This document shows positions 5,163-14,700 of a DNA stretch of 21,483 bases, piece after piece. A program made the position numbers and the translations under genes. This stretch comes from a virus. Where the stretch lies: positions 1 to 21,483 of IMG/VR virus record IMGVR_UViG_3300032293_002265. One strand, given 5' to 3'. Numbering within the stretch: the stretch's first letter is position 1; each line of letters opens with the position of its first letter. The notes under the pieces were generated by a model, which was given only the letters and a program-made list of their open reading frames with translations, had not been told where the DNA came from and searched no databases.

Positions 5163-5191
5163 AGTCTAGCAGTATTAGAGCATTATGTCAA
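5163..5191 (-). promoter_or_regulatory. Sigma70-type promoter overlapping a stop codon
   Basis: TTGACA (5186-5191), a 17-bp spacer and TAGACT (5163-5168), with TGC before the -10, form an extended sigma70-type promoter on the minus strand. The TGA within TTGACA is also the stop codon of the 112-residue gene. The first termination signal is only about 80 nt downstream. Confidence 0.55.
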
Positions 5192-5526
5192 TCTTTTGAA
5201 TCTTTTTCTATTTCTTCAACCATTTCTTCAAATGCTTTTTCCCAACCATCTGTGGATTCCTTCCACTTTTCTAATGGACAACTATCAAGTATTATTCTTG
5301 CTTTAGTTTCAAGAAAACATCCACATTCAATACATCTTTTTTGATCAGAGTCATATTTGTCACAGGATTTGCATATTTCTAATCTTTCATTAAAAAGATT
5401 ATCGTCTGCAAATAAGTTTTTACCGTTTGTACTCTGAATATGTTTAATTATATCTAAAGTAAACTTAGATAAATTTTTAGACTGCTCAATCAAAGAAGGA
5501 TATTTTTTTTCCACGAATAAACTCAA
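5188..5526 (-). CDS. Cysteine-rich, zinc-finger-like phage protein (112 aa)
   Basis: The central region carries C52-x-x-C55, C65-x-x-C68-x-C70 and C83-P, followed by L-E-K-W. The pattern CxxC...CxxCGC...CP-x-x-KW is one I associate with small uncharacterised proteins of T4-like marine phages; it probably binds zinc. An N-terminal helix and an acidic C-terminal helix (EEMVEEIEKDSKD) flank it. No ATG is available: the frame opens with TTG at 5526, or GTG at 5514 (VEKKYPS), and neither has a good Shine-Dalgarno. It follows the 415-residue adhesin by 11 nt, so it is probably the last gene of the late unit. A structural or assembly role is inference from position. Confidence 0.75.
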   Translation of the reverse strand: MSLFVEKKYPSLIEQSKNLSKFTLDIIKHIQSTNGKNLFADDNLFNERLEICKSCDKYDSDQKRCIECGCFLETKARIILDSCPLEKWKESTDGWEKAFEEMVEEIEKDSKD

Positions 5527-5537
5527 AAATAACTGAT

Positions 5538-6785
5538 TTATTTAGTACCTAGTATTAAATCGTTTCTACCATTCGGATCAAATCCATAGTTAGATCCAAC
5601 AACAGCTGCTCCAGGACTACCTCCATTAGATCCATAATATGCAGAAGCAGGTGCAATGTAAAAAATATTCGTCATAGTTTGAGTGTCGTTTCTTATAGTT
5701 CCACCACCTTGTTTTGCCCAATCACCACCATTTCCACCAACTTTTCCATTCTCTCCAGTTGTTGCATATGTTGGGCAATTTGCAGCAGTTCCCGATGTTG
5801 GTCCATTTGTTATATTTAATGTTGATATTGCATTTGATCTTGTTTGATTATATCCTTGTCCTAAACCACCATTTCCACCTGTTCCTCCAGGAGCACCAGG
5901 TTTATTTTTTGGATCATAGACTTCACAAAATGCAGGTCCTATGCAAGTATTTCTGCACCAAATAAAACAATTACATCCTCCACCAACATTATGACCTCCA
6001 TATCGACGAGCATCCTTAGAATCATATTTTGTACCGTTAATGGTTACTGGAGTGTTTGGATTTCCACATTGTGGATACCATTCACAATTACAACCACCTC
6101 CCTTTGTATATGTTCTTCTTTCCCAACATGGTCCGTTAGGTCCAGTCCAACCATCCGCACCTCTTGCACCACCTCCGCCACCACCTTTAATTGCGGAACC
6201 TTCATTCATTGTAATCAAAATTTTAGATGTTACTCCTTGACCAGTAGAATTTACATATAAAGCGTTTCCTCCTACTCCAGAATTTCTTGCACCACCAGCA
6301 CCTAAAATTTGACCACCATTTCTCAATTCAATTTCAAAATTATATGCCTCAGTATCAAAATACGCAGCATATTTTGATACTGAGATGGAACCTATAGTTC
6401 CATCTACGTAAAAAACTTTATTAATATTTTTATTTAAATTTGAATTCCAAGATTGGGAAGATATATTAATTCCATTATTATTAGTATCAGATGAATTATC
6501 ATTTGTTTCGCTTTGTATGATATCATAGTATTTAATTTTTCCACCATAAAATTGAGATAGTTTCCAATTTATAGATGATGAAATCGTAGAATTTTCTGTT
6601 GCATTTGGGACTATTGGATTTGATTCAGCGTTACTTGTATTTCTTAGTAATTCTGAAGCCTTAATCGAACCACTATCAGTTTCTTTGAAGTTAGTTCTCA
6701 GTGAAGAAAATGATATTGGAGTGGAACCAAGTAATACATTGTAAAATTTTCCAGCGCCTTTATTGTAAGAGATTGTAACTGCCAT
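5538..6785 (-). CDS. Glycine- and cysteine-rich tail fibre/adhesin (415 aa)
   Basis: The N-terminal third resembles virion-attachment segments of phage fibres, with a repeated serine-rich pattern (STPISFSSLR at 21-30 and NWKLSQFYGG at 73-82). From about residue 160 the chain is glycine-rich (GGGGGGARGADGW at 201-213; GGTGGNGGLGQGYNQ at 300-314), as in polyglycine-sandwich receptor-binding tips. Ten cysteines (220, 232, 234, 240, 271, 273, 277, 281, 287, 337) lie in this part, with the tag GGGCNC occurring twice (229-234 and 268-273). The last 60 residues end in GSNYGFDPNGRNDLILGTK. The gene sits 11 nt after the 633-residue fibre gene. I infer a distal host-recognition protein. The ATG at 6785 lacks a Shine-Dalgarno. 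Confidence 0.8.
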   Translation of the reverse strand: MAVTISYNKGAGKFYNVLLGSTPISFSSLRTNFKETDSGSIKASELLRNTSNAESNPIVPNATENSTISSSINWKLSQFYGGKIKYYDIIQSETNDNSSDTNNNGINISSQSWNSNLNKNINKVFYVDGTIGSISVSKYAAYFDTEAYNFEIELRNGGQILGAGGARNSGVGGNALYVNSTGQGVTSKILITMNEGSAIKGGGGGGARGADGWTGPNGPCWERRTYTKGGGCNCEWYPQCGNPNTPVTINGTKYDSKDARRYGGHNVGGGCNCFIWCRNTCIGPAFCEVYDPKNKPGAPGGTGGNGGLGQGYNQTRSNAISTLNITNGPTSGTAANCPTYATTGENGKVGGNGGDWAKQGGGTIRNDTQTMTNIFYIAPASAYYGSNGGSPGAAVVGSNYGFDPNGRNDLILGTK

Positions 6786-6796
6786 TTTATGCTATA

Positions 6797-8698
6797 CTAG
6801 TAAAGGTCCTGCCATCCATATGTAGTTCCACCATTAAGACTTCCATAACCTTGATGTTTTTTAGTTGTAGTATTGTAAATGATAGCACCCTCAACAGTAG
6901 TAAGACCTACATTATCTGCAAAAGTATTTCTATTGCTGGTAGATACGGATGGTGGAATAAAATATCCAATAGAAGTTGCACCACCAACAATTCCAAAATC
7001 TAAAATTGATCTTGGTCTATGTGTACCAAATCCAATTTTAGAACTTGTTACATCATTGGCGCCACTAGTTAATAATAAAGATCCATTAAAAATACGAAGA
7101 GCACTATTGTGAATTTGGAAAGATCCTGTTACCACATCTCCTTCATAAAGTGTGGTTGTTCCTATCCCAATAGAGTTAAATCTACCAAATCCATCACATG
7201 CAAGAGATTCAGTGCCCAAAATTACCGTATTAATTCCTACGGAAGAAAATAAAGCAACAGATGTTTTTGCATCTAATCCTACGGTTGGATTAGAACTATT
7301 AATTCCTATATTTGTAGCATTTAAAAAACGTAATGTTGTTATTCCAGCAATATTATTTAAATTCGTATTATCTATAACATCTGGATAATCAATAGATGCT
7401 GTTAATGTACCATCTACAATTAAATCTCCACTTACAAATAAATCATCATTTACTGTGACTGAACTAATACCAGAAGTTCCTAATTCAACATCTCCAGGTA
7501 CGGTTAAAGTTCCATCATAATTCAAACTCATTAGTTCATCATTGTTTTGTCCATAAATCCATCTAAACTTTCCAGTATTAATTCCAACTTCACCATTATG
7601 TAAATATGAGTTAATGTTTCCAGTATCATTATTAATAATATCAAAAGTTTTAGATGCAAATCCAAATCTTAAAATCGCTGTGCTCTTTCCGATGCCAACA
7701 GATTGTCCAATACTAATTCTTGATTGTCCACTATCAGAAATGACTTCTAACAAAGATCCTGATGATTTACGAATTTGAAGGTCTGATGTTGGTATTGAAG
7801 TTCCGATACCAACTCTTCCTACACTTGAAACATTAAATGATGTTCCTAAATTTCCAACATTTACCGAAGTTTGAACTTTTAAAAATCCAGAAGAATCTAT
7901 ACTTGATGCTGTTATTGCCCCAACACTAATGTTTGGAGTTCCTGTGAGTGACTGTGCTGTACTTGCTGTTCCAGTTACGTTTCCAACAATACCACCAGAA
8001 AATGTTGAAAGACCTGTAGAATTTACATTCCCAGTTACATTTCCAGTTATATTTCCACTAAAATTTGTAGATGCAGTAATAATGCCAGAAACACTTATAT
8101 TTGATGGAAATTTGTCATTATTGATGACTGGCAAATAATTATTACTTATTGTTCCACTTGTGATGTTACTTGCATTTAATGTAGTTAATAATGATCCATC
8201 ACCACTGAAATATCCTGCTGTAATAATTCCGCTTGCTTTAATACTGCCTGTTGAATTGAAACCCACACCAGATGCTATATCTGGATTTCCACCAACTTGG
8301 AAAGTATAACCTGGATTAGTAGTTGCTACACCAACATTTCCTGCAGAATATATGCTTGTAACAGAATATGCTGAAGGACTAACATCAATCCATTGTGATG
8401 TTGGTAAATTAGTAAGAGTTCCACCATTCCCATAAAATGCTGTGGCAGTAATAATGCCACTATTAGATGACATCTTAATACCACTTCCAAGTCTTACTTC
8501 AGTAAAAGTTGAAAATCCAGTTACATGCAAATCTCTTGTTGTAACTAATCCAGTTATTCTTGCCGTTCCATAAACATCCAAGAATTCTCTTGGTATAGAT
8601 GTTCCAATACCAACAAGACCATTTGGGTTTACGATAAAATTATCATAATCAACCTGAACACCATTTCTAAAATTAAATGACTTATTGATATTTGCCAT
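6797..8698 (-). CDS. Tail fibre / virion structural protein with VGIGT repeats (633 aa)
   Basis: The protein is almost entirely short beta-strand repeats. A motif of type VGIGTxxPxxxLDV recurs: LVGIGTSIPREFLDV, VGVATTNPGYTFQV, VGIGTSIPTSDLQI, IGINSSNPTVGLDA and IGFGTHRPRSILDF. A GNxTGNVTG segment lies at about 215-245. These features predict a trimeric beta-helical shaft. The C-terminus GAIIYNTTTKKHQGYG...GWQDLY matches a terminal domain I associate with marine T4-like phage fibres. There is no S74 chaperone. A late-promoter-like box lies just upstream at 8716-8723. The exact place in the tail (long fibre or baseplate-linked) cannot be told from sequence. Confidence 0.85.
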   Translation of the reverse strand: MANINKSFNFRNGVQVDYDNFIVNPNGLVGIGTSIPREFLDVYGTARITGLVTTRDLHVTGFSTFTEVRLGSGIKMSSNSGIITATAFYGNGGTLTNLPTSQWIDVSPSAYSVTSIYSAGNVGVATTNPGYTFQVGGNPDIASGVGFNSTGSIKASGIITAGYFSGDGSLLTTLNASNITSGTISNNYLPVINNDKFPSNISVSGIITASTNFSGNITGNVTGNVNSTGLSTFSGGIVGNVTGTASTAQSLTGTPNISVGAITASSIDSSGFLKVQTSVNVGNLGTSFNVSSVGRVGIGTSIPTSDLQIRKSSGSLLEVISDSGQSRISIGQSVGIGKSTAILRFGFASKTFDIINNDTGNINSYLHNGEVGINTGKFRWIYGQNNDELMSLNYDGTLTVPGDVELGTSGISSVTVNDDLFVSGDLIVDGTLTASIDYPDVIDNTNLNNIAGITTLRFLNATNIGINSSNPTVGLDAKTSVALFSSVGINTVILGTESLACDGFGRFNSIGIGTTTLYEGDVVTGSFQIHNSALRIFNGSLLLTSGANDVTSSKIGFGTHRPRSILDFGIVGGATSIGYFIPPSVSTSNRNTFADNVGLTTVEGAIIYNTTTKKHQGYGSLNGGTTYGWQDLY

Positions 8699-8714
8699 CT
8701 TAGATACTTTTTAG

Positions 8715-11700
8715 TTATTTATTGTTGATTTGATCCTGAAGATCTTCAACTTTTGCAGAAAGATCCTTAATTGCTTCAATTAGAAGTGGAACAAGTTTTT
8801 CATAGCGAACGGCAAGATATCCATTATCTCTAGTGGTTACCGATTCTGGAAGAACTTCTAAAATTTCTTGTGCGAGTACACCGACATCGGATCCTTCTTT
8901 TTCAGATTTTTCATTCCAATCAAATGTATTACCACTGATTGAAAGTACCTTATTCAGAGCATCAGGAATTGGAGTAATCTTACTTTTCAGTCTTTGGTCA
9001 GAGGTAGAGTATGCGGTAATATCACCATTGGTTTCAATTTGTCCATTAACAAAAATTCTGTTACTAAAGTAAAATGTATCTGCAGCAATACTATTGGTAT
9101 CAATAGTAATAGCAGTATCTGTAAATTGAATTGTCGGATTATAATTATTCGCACTATCATTATAAAAGTAAATATTAGCATGTGATCCATCATTTTTACC
9201 AACAAACAAGTCACCCTGAACTATTGCATCAGTTTGGAATGTTGCAGTATTAGTAACGTCAAGAGTACCAGAAATATTTGTGTTTCCTGAAGAGGAATCT
9301 ACAGTAAACTTATTATCAGAAGATCCATTTTGAATCTTAAAATATTCTGTTGCTGCAGTATTAGAACCAACTAAGGTAACATTTTTGTTTAGAGTAGTAT
9401 TATCAGTAACTGTAAGAGTTCCTTCAATACCAGTATTTCCACCAACATTTAAATTCTTACTAATTCCTGCACCACCAGTTAAGATCAATGCTCCTGTAGT
9501 TTTACTGTTCGAATCTTGAACATCATTTATTTTTAATGTAAATGATGCTGTTGAAGTAGTTGGTTTTGTAAAAGTAACTTGATTATTAATCTTAACTTCT
9601 TTATTAAAGGTGACTGGTCCATCAAATTGTGAAAGAACTGTACGAGAGTTTCCACCTTCAACAACTAATCTTTCTTTAATTGTAACTTCATCATAAACTA
9701 CGCTTAATCTTGAAGGATCTTCACCAGTTACTGTTGGGTTTGGAATATCATAAGAAACAACTTCTCCACTTGATGCCGTTGTTTTAGTATTTCCATTGAA
9801 TACATCACCATTATTATTCATTCCAGTATAGACACAAAGACCACAAGATCTTTCTTGTGCTTGAACAAGGAAATCTTCTCTTTCTGTTAAAGTCTTTACT
9901 TGTACTTGAGGAAGTCCTGTTGAATAGTTTCCTGGACCATAACCAAGATATTCAAATGTATGCCCAGATGCACGAAGAATTGCTGGTCTACGGAATTCTA
10001 TAGCAATTGGTTTGATTTTTTTAATCAGTGATCCAGCAGCATGAGTTTCTGCAATTGTACCAAACACTCCACGTTCAACATTAATCGCATCACTACTACC
10101 ACCAACACCATAATCGCTGGTGGTTCTCATAATTTCTTCATCAATTTGAATATAAGATCCTAATGGGAATCTTTTTGAAATTCCAGATGCAGAAATTGGA
10201 CTACTAACTCTAATTTGATTGTTAGTAGTAAATGAAACTACTGTTAAAATCTCATCATCATATAAAGAAACTGATCTTGCTCCAAGATTTTCTAATATAG
10301 AATCTGAAGTTTTATCATTTGCAGAAAGACCATGTTTTAAAATATAACCACCAGTTGCAGATAATGATGTATTTGTAATTGATGTAAATTCAGTTAAACT
10401 ATTTTTTGCCTCGACAATATAATCGCCAAGATTATTATTACTTGAATCGATAACTCTAAATTTATTTCCTGCAACTAATCCATGAGGAGAAGAGCAAGTA
10501 AAAGTAGTACTTCCTGAAGTAGGATCTACAACAGTATTAGAGGAGACTCTAATAGAAGGTCCAACTACAAAAGCATACTGAGACGTTGTAACACTTGGAT
10601 CTCCTGCAGTTTTGGCAATTGAAATTGTGGTTGCAGAAGGAACTGATGTGATTCTATAGTATCCATCAGAAGTTGTACCTGCACCAGTAAATTGAACAAC
10701 ATTTCCAACTGATGTTGAAATTCCAGAAGCTGCAACAGTTATTTTTGCACCACTACCAGAACCAATTGTAGAGGCATCAAAGAATAAGTCACCAGCACTA
10801 TATCCAGAACCAGAAGAAGTAACATCTACAAAAGTAACTTGACCATTATTAACTTTTACTGTTGCAGTGGCACCTCGCCAATCAGTTGAAACTTGAGATG
10901 TATTTAATAGTTTAACATTATAATATGTTGTAATTCCTGAAATTGGAGTATAACCACTACCTGCAGTGATGCTACCAGAATATGTTACAATACCAGATAA
11001 TCCATGATTCCTTGCAAATGTAATTGTTGGATTTACTTGAGGAGATACTGGAGCAGAAGATACATCAAGTCCAACACCAAAGGATGTAAGTAAAGAATCT
11101 ATCGATTCTTTCGTAATACTTTTTTTCAAATCATTGGTTACAACTTGACCTAATGGGAATCTTTTTGCAAAAGATTTGGCCGATGTTGGATTATCATTAA
11201 TATTGTCTCTATCCAATTGTGGATATAAGTCAACAATGTTTTGACTATATTTTAGATTTGTAAATTCCTGATCAATTGCGTTATTTGCATTTAAAAGGTA
11301 CAGATGATAGATGCCATCTTGAACTCCTTCGATATAAGAGTTAATAACTTCATTTCTATAGATGTAAAGATTAGATTGTAGATCATTTCTTTCAAATCTA
11401 GGTGATAATATTGTTCTAAGACTTGTATTATTTGTAAATGGGCTTCCTGGAGTTCTTATTGTTGTATATGTAAATGTCATATCATCAACAACAGATGCAA
11501 CGGTAAATGTACCATTATACCCAACATCATCAGTTCCGGAAGAATTTGTACTGTCAGTTACATTTTTAATGATTACAGTATCATTAACTTGGAGATTATG
11601 GGGAAGTTCGGAAATAATTGTTACAATACTTCCACTTCTGGTGCATTTTGCAATAAGTCTTAGATTTTTATTATAATCATAATCACTACGAATAAGTGAT

Positions 11701-14231
11701 GATAAGTTAATGTCAGTATCTGATCTAATTCCTGTAGTACTGGATTCTTGAATTACAAATCCATTTTCTGGTTTTTTACTATTTGCATATTCTTTTGGAA
11801 TAACAACTCTAACCTTATAAAGTTTTTCATCCAAACTTCTAGAATCAGAATATCTCTTTACATATGATGGTTCCGTTCTTGATCCTAGAGTAACTTGGTT
11901 TGCATTAATAGCAGTCCAAATAGCACTAGGTACTCCAGAAGTTCCGTTTGTATTGATATACCAATTAGAATTAGTGGCATCATATTGAACTGGATGTCCA
12001 AGTTCCCCAGCAATTTTATCAGATACTCTACTTAGGATTCTAAGATTTGTACCCTTATATACTGTAATTGCTGTCCCATTATCTGCGTTTGTTTTAGAAG
12101 ATGCTAATTGAATTTCTGTAGATAACAGAACTGTCCCATCAGGTCTAGTAGCATTTATTGAATCTGTAATTGCATAATAAACTGTATTTTCTACAATATT
12201 TTCTGGCAAATCTCCATCATCACTTAAAATAATAACTTTTTCACCAGTGCTTAATGTATGTGCTCCAATTGTAAACTTACTTGATGATGGTATTGAAGAT
12301 GTATATTCCTTTACACTACTTGTAACTCCATCCGACATTAAAATATTTGCAGAATATTCTGCCAACCCATCTCCAGTAAAATAGATTTTATCATTGACTC
12401 TTGCACCAATACGATATCCCTGAGTCAAAGTTGGTGGAATATCATCTAGAGAAGTGAATCCATAAAGATAAAGACGATTTTTATTTGGATTTTTTGTTAC
12501 ATTAACAGTTGTGGCAACATCCAATGCAATCCAGTCAACATCGTTTTCGGTAGAAATAATTGATCTTGGTGATATAATTGAAGTGATGAATGCCTTATTG
12601 TCCTTTTCAAATGCTTCTTTTTTAAATCCAGATGCACTTAAAGAAATTTGCCCAAAGTTTGAGTTTGAGTTTGTAATACTTAAGTCAGCGCCAGTTTGAG
12701 AATCAAAATGTTTATTATATCCAATCGCAAATACGGATACGATTTGAATAAATGCATCATTACTCGCTTTAATGTGACTTGATTCCCAACCATTTCTATA
12801 AAGTGCTTGAGAATCTAAATGATATACTTTACCAATATCAGTAGAAGATGCGCCATTCGCTAAACTTGCACCAGCAACTCTGCTGATAGAAATATTATCA
12901 GAATAATCTCTATTTACTGGATTATATTTTACGAACGCACGATCATCTTTTTGTAGGGATACACCAGTGAATTGTGCAACAACCATTGAACGGAATCCAG
13001 AAGCTTTGGATCCATCAGCGTGCATTCCATTGAGACCCCAAACGGATCTCATTGAACAGTTGAAGATGTATGGAGAAGCACCAGATACTGTATCAGTTTC
13101 AACCGTTACTGTTGCACTAGATGCACTTGGATTTGTTGGTAAATTATTTCTTACTGACGCCAGAAGATATTTAAATTTTGTAGGATCAGTAGGATCGACA
13201 TATGAAACTTTTGTTGAGACATTATAATCACTTACTGAAACCCCACGAATTTTAATTTGTGTTCCTACATTTAATTCGTGAGGAATTGTGGTTTTGACTG
13301 TAATTTCTGGAGTTGCCGTTCCACCACTACCAGATTCAATAGTTTGAATATTAATTGGATCTGATGCAAATGCCCCAACAATTTCCCATTCTGGACGACG
13401 CTTTGCAAAACCATCAGGATTTGCAGGATACTTATCTACATCTTTGATTTCTCTACCAGATGCTAAATTGAAAGCATTTGATAGTTTACTATAATACATA
13501 TCAAGATCTGTAAGATCATATGTAGTTCCCTTTTTAACTACTTTATTCTTACCATCTGCATATTCAAATATTGTTAATTTATGGTGAGAAAATGTTGGCC
13601 TTGATTTATTGTTGGTACTATAATCTTCTGGATCAGTATAAACTGTTCCAGATTCATCCCCATCAAAAATAGAAAACTGCCAGAAATAACAAGCACCAGT
13701 GATTCTGAAAATTGCCGAATTGGGGACATTCGAATCAGTTGGATTTGGAACATACTTAGGGCGAATCTTAGTCTTTCTTAAGTCAAGACCAACAACTGAT
13801 GTTCCTCTAGGTACTACAATACCACCATTGACACTATTGAACTTGTAGAGAATATTATCTTCTTGAGTTAAGTCAAAGTTAGAATTCAAATCAAGTGTAA
13901 GTGTATCCGAAGCAGGAGTTATTGGACTTCCTGACAATGGTTTTGTTTTGGCACCAGAATCATCATAAACAATATAACCTGGTCTGTTATCAACTACATG
14001 CTCACCAGGCATCAATAAAATTGTAGTTTTTTCTACAAGATCATTATTATTTCCTAACTGATAGGAAAATCTTGCAGCCTCTAAAAGTGCTCTCTGCAGT
14101 GTCTTAAAAGGTTGTGCAAGAGAATTTCCTTGATTACTAATACTATCTGTAGAATCGAGGTCACTTGGCGAAACATAAAGAATACGACCTTCAGTATTCT
14201 TTATGAAATTATCAAGTTTGTTAAGAGGCAT
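8715..14231 (-). CDS. Giant tail fibre protein with C-terminal S74 self-cleaving chaperone (1838 aa)
   Basis: The N-terminus (MPLNKLDNFIKNTEGRILYV) and the segment AQPFKTLQRALLEAARFSY at about 39-57 have the P-F-x-T-x-x-x-A pattern that begins many phage pectin-lyase-like beta-helices. The body is Ser/Thr/Asn-rich beta structure. About residues 1420-1600 include FEYLGYGPGNYSTGLPQ and ALILTGGAGISKNLNVGG, segments typical of large marine-phage fibres. The last 95 residues are a peptidase S74 intramolecular chaperone: S1744-D-Q-R-L-K1749, GVLAQEILEVLPE, then YEKLVPLLIEAIKDL and a coiled coil. The family's Ser-Lys dyad is intact, so autocleavage before S1744 is expected after trimer folding. A CTAAATAG box about 40 nt upstream may be a late promoter. 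It is the largest gene here. Confidence 0.9.
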   Translation of the reverse strand: MPLNKLDNFIKNTEGRILYVSPSDLDSTDSISNQGNSLAQPFKTLQRALLEAARFSYQLGNNNDLVEKTTILLMPGEHVVDNRPGYIVYDDSGAKTKPLSGSPITPASDTLTLDLNSNFDLTQEDNILYKFNSVNGGIVVPRGTSVVGLDLRKTKIRPKYVPNPTDSNVPNSAIFRITGACYFWQFSIFDGDESGTVYTDPEDYSTNNKSRPTFSHHKLTIFEYADGKNKVVKKGTTYDLTDLDMYYSKLSNAFNLASGREIKDVDKYPANPDGFAKRRPEWEIVGAFASDPINIQTIESGSGGTATPEITVKTTIPHELNVGTQIKIRGVSVSDYNVSTKVSYVDPTDPTKFKYLLASVRNNLPTNPSASSATVTVETDTVSGASPYIFNCSMRSVWGLNGMHADGSKASGFRSMVVAQFTGVSLQKDDRAFVKYNPVNRDYSDNISISRVAGASLANGASSTDIGKVYHLDSQALYRNGWESSHIKASNDAFIQIVSVFAIGYNKHFDSQTGADLSITNSNSNFGQISLSASGFKKEAFEKDNKAFITSIISPRSIISTENDVDWIALDVATTVNVTKNPNKNRLYLYGFTSLDDIPPTLTQGYRIGARVNDKIYFTGDGLAEYSANILMSDGVTSSVKEYTSSIPSSSKFTIGAHTLSTGEKVIILSDDGDLPENIVENTVYYAITDSINATRPDGTVLLSTEIQLASSKTNADNGTAITVYKGTNLRILSRVSDKIAGELGHPVQYDATNSNWYINTNGTSGVPSAIWTAINANQVTLGSRTEPSYVKRYSDSRSLDEKLYKVRVVIPKEYANSKKPENGFVIQESSTTGIRSDTDINLSSLIRSDYDYNKNLRLIAKCTRSGSIVTIISELPHNLQVNDTVIIKNVTDSTNSSGTDDVGYNGTFTVASVVDDMTFTYTTIRTPGSPFTNNTSLRTILSPRFERNDLQSNLYIYRNEVINSYIEGVQDGIYHLYLLNANNAIDQEFTNLKYSQNIVDLYPQLDRDNINDNPTSAKSFAKRFPLGQVVTNDLKKSITKESIDSLLTSFGVGLDVSSAPVSPQVNPTITFARNHGLSGIVTYSGSITAGSGYTPISGITTYYNVKLLNTSQVSTDWRGATATVKVNNGQVTFVDVTSSGSGYSAGDLFFDASTIGSGSGAKITVAASGISTSVGNVVQFTGAGTTSDGYYRITSVPSATTISIAKTAGDPSVTTSQYAFVVGPSIRVSSNTVVDPTSGSTTFTCSSPHGLVAGNKFRVIDSSNNNLGDYIVEAKNSLTEFTSITNTSLSATGGYILKHGLSANDKTSDSILENLGARSVSLYDDEILTVVSFTTNNQIRVSSPISASGISKRFPLGSYIQIDEEIMRTTSDYGVGGSSDAINVERGVFGTIAETHAAGSLIKKIKPIAIEFRRPAILRASGHTFEYLGYGPGNYSTGLPQVQVKTLTEREDFLVQAQERSCGLCVYTGMNNNGDVFNGNTKTTASSGEVVSYDIPNPTVTGEDPSRLSVVYDEVTIKERLVVEGGNSRTVLSQFDGPVTFNKEVKINNQVTFTKPTTSTASFTLKINDVQDSNSKTTGALILTGGAGISKNLNVGGNTGIEGTLTVTDNTTLNKNVTLVGSNTAATEYFKIQNGSSDNKFTVDSSSGNTNISGTLDVTNTATFQTDAIVQGDLFVGKNDGSHANIYFYNDSANNYNPTIQFTDTAITIDTNSIAADTFYFSNRIFVNGQIETNGDITAYSTSDQRLKSKITPIPDALNKVLSISGNTFDWNEKSEKEGSDVGVLAQEILEVLPESVTTRDNGYLAVRYEKLVPLLIEAIKDLSAKVEDLQDQINNK
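8716..8723 (-). promoter_or_regulatory. T4/cyanophage-type late promoter box AATAAATA
   Basis: AATAAATA on the minus strand fits the NATAAATA late -10 box of T4-like cyanophages, which needs no -35. It overlaps the stop codon of the 1838-residue gene and would start transcription near 8709, about 11 nt before ATG 8698. Confidence 0.5.
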
Positions 14232-14266
14232 GGTATTATGACTTTTAAAATATTTCTATCTTCTAT

Positions 14267-14572
14267 TTAGTTAGTCAAATCTTCTTCATCATACTGATAT
14301 TCTATATCATCTGGCATATCTTCAGGGTTCTCTAACTCAACTGGAAAGAAGCAAGGATGAACTTCTTCATCTATCAAATAGAAAGAATTTTTGTATAAGT
14401 CTTCTGGTTCAAAAGATCTTTCTTTGTCTGCTAATCTACAAAGATCTTGATCGTATAAGTGTCCGTCTGGAAGTTCGTCAAATGTGAAAGGAATATGATT
14501 GATAAAATACATCTTCACAATCATACTGCCATTATTGTACCAGCAGTATGCGTGATCGATACGATAAGACAT
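14267..14572 (-). CDS. Hypothetical acidic protein (101 aa)
   Basis: The open frame runs to 14644, but that extension passes through the tRNA-Leu gene, so ATG 14572 (MSYRIDHAYCWYNNGS) is the real start. The product begins with beta-like strands rich in Tyr and ends in a strongly acidic tail (ENPEDMPDDIEYQYDEEDLTN). No catalytic motif or membrane segment is visible. A late-type box at 14592-14599 lies 20 nt upstream, and the giant fibre gene follows 35 nt downstream, so expression with the virion genes is likely. It could be a small accessory or DNA-mimic-like acidic protein, but this is speculation. Confidence 0.7.
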   Translation of the reverse strand: MSYRIDHAYCWYNNGSMIVKMYFINHIPFTFDELPDGHLYDQDLCRLADKERSFEPEDLYKNSFYLIDEEVHPCFFPVELENPEDMPDDIEYQYDEEDLTN

Positions 14573-14591
14573 AGGGTTTTCCCATATCTTA

Positions 14592-14599
14592 TATTTATT
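14592..14599 (-). promoter_or_regulatory. Late promoter box AATAAATA between tRNA-Leu and the 101-aa gene
   Basis: AATAAATA on the minus strand begins 6 nt after the 3' end of tRNA-Leu. It would start transcription near 14585, about 13 nt before ATG 14572. It marks the switch back from the early-type islet to late genes. Confidence 0.55.
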
Positions 14600-14604
14600 T
14601 TTTA

Positions 14605-14687
14605 TGCGAGTAGGGAGACTTGAACTCCCACGGGCAATGCCCAACAGATTTTAAGTCTGGTGTGTCTACCGATTCCACCATACTCGC
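14605..14687 (-). tRNA. tRNA-Leu (anticodon UAA)
   Basis: The 83-nt gene folds fully: acceptor GCGAGTA with TACTCGC, D-arm closed by GTG/CAC with a GG-containing loop, anticodon loop CTTAAAA (anticodon TAA), a long class II variable arm (GGGC-ATT-GCCC) and T-arm GGGAG-TTCAAGT-CTCCC. The discriminator is A and CCA is not encoded. The top anticodon-stem pair is a C-U mismatch. It reads UUA, common in AT-rich phage genes. A separate sigma70-type promoter sits 14 nt upstream. Confidence 0.95.
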
Positions 14688-14700
14688 TTGTTGTAAGACC

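Noticed and set aside
12125-12145. GAACTGTC segment resembling half of the dyad motif
   Set aside because: It lies within the giant fibre coding sequence with no matching second arm.
14573-14644. N-terminal extension of the 101-aa gene
   Set aside because: The extra codons lie in the late promoter box and in tRNA-Leu; ATG 14572 is the sensible start.
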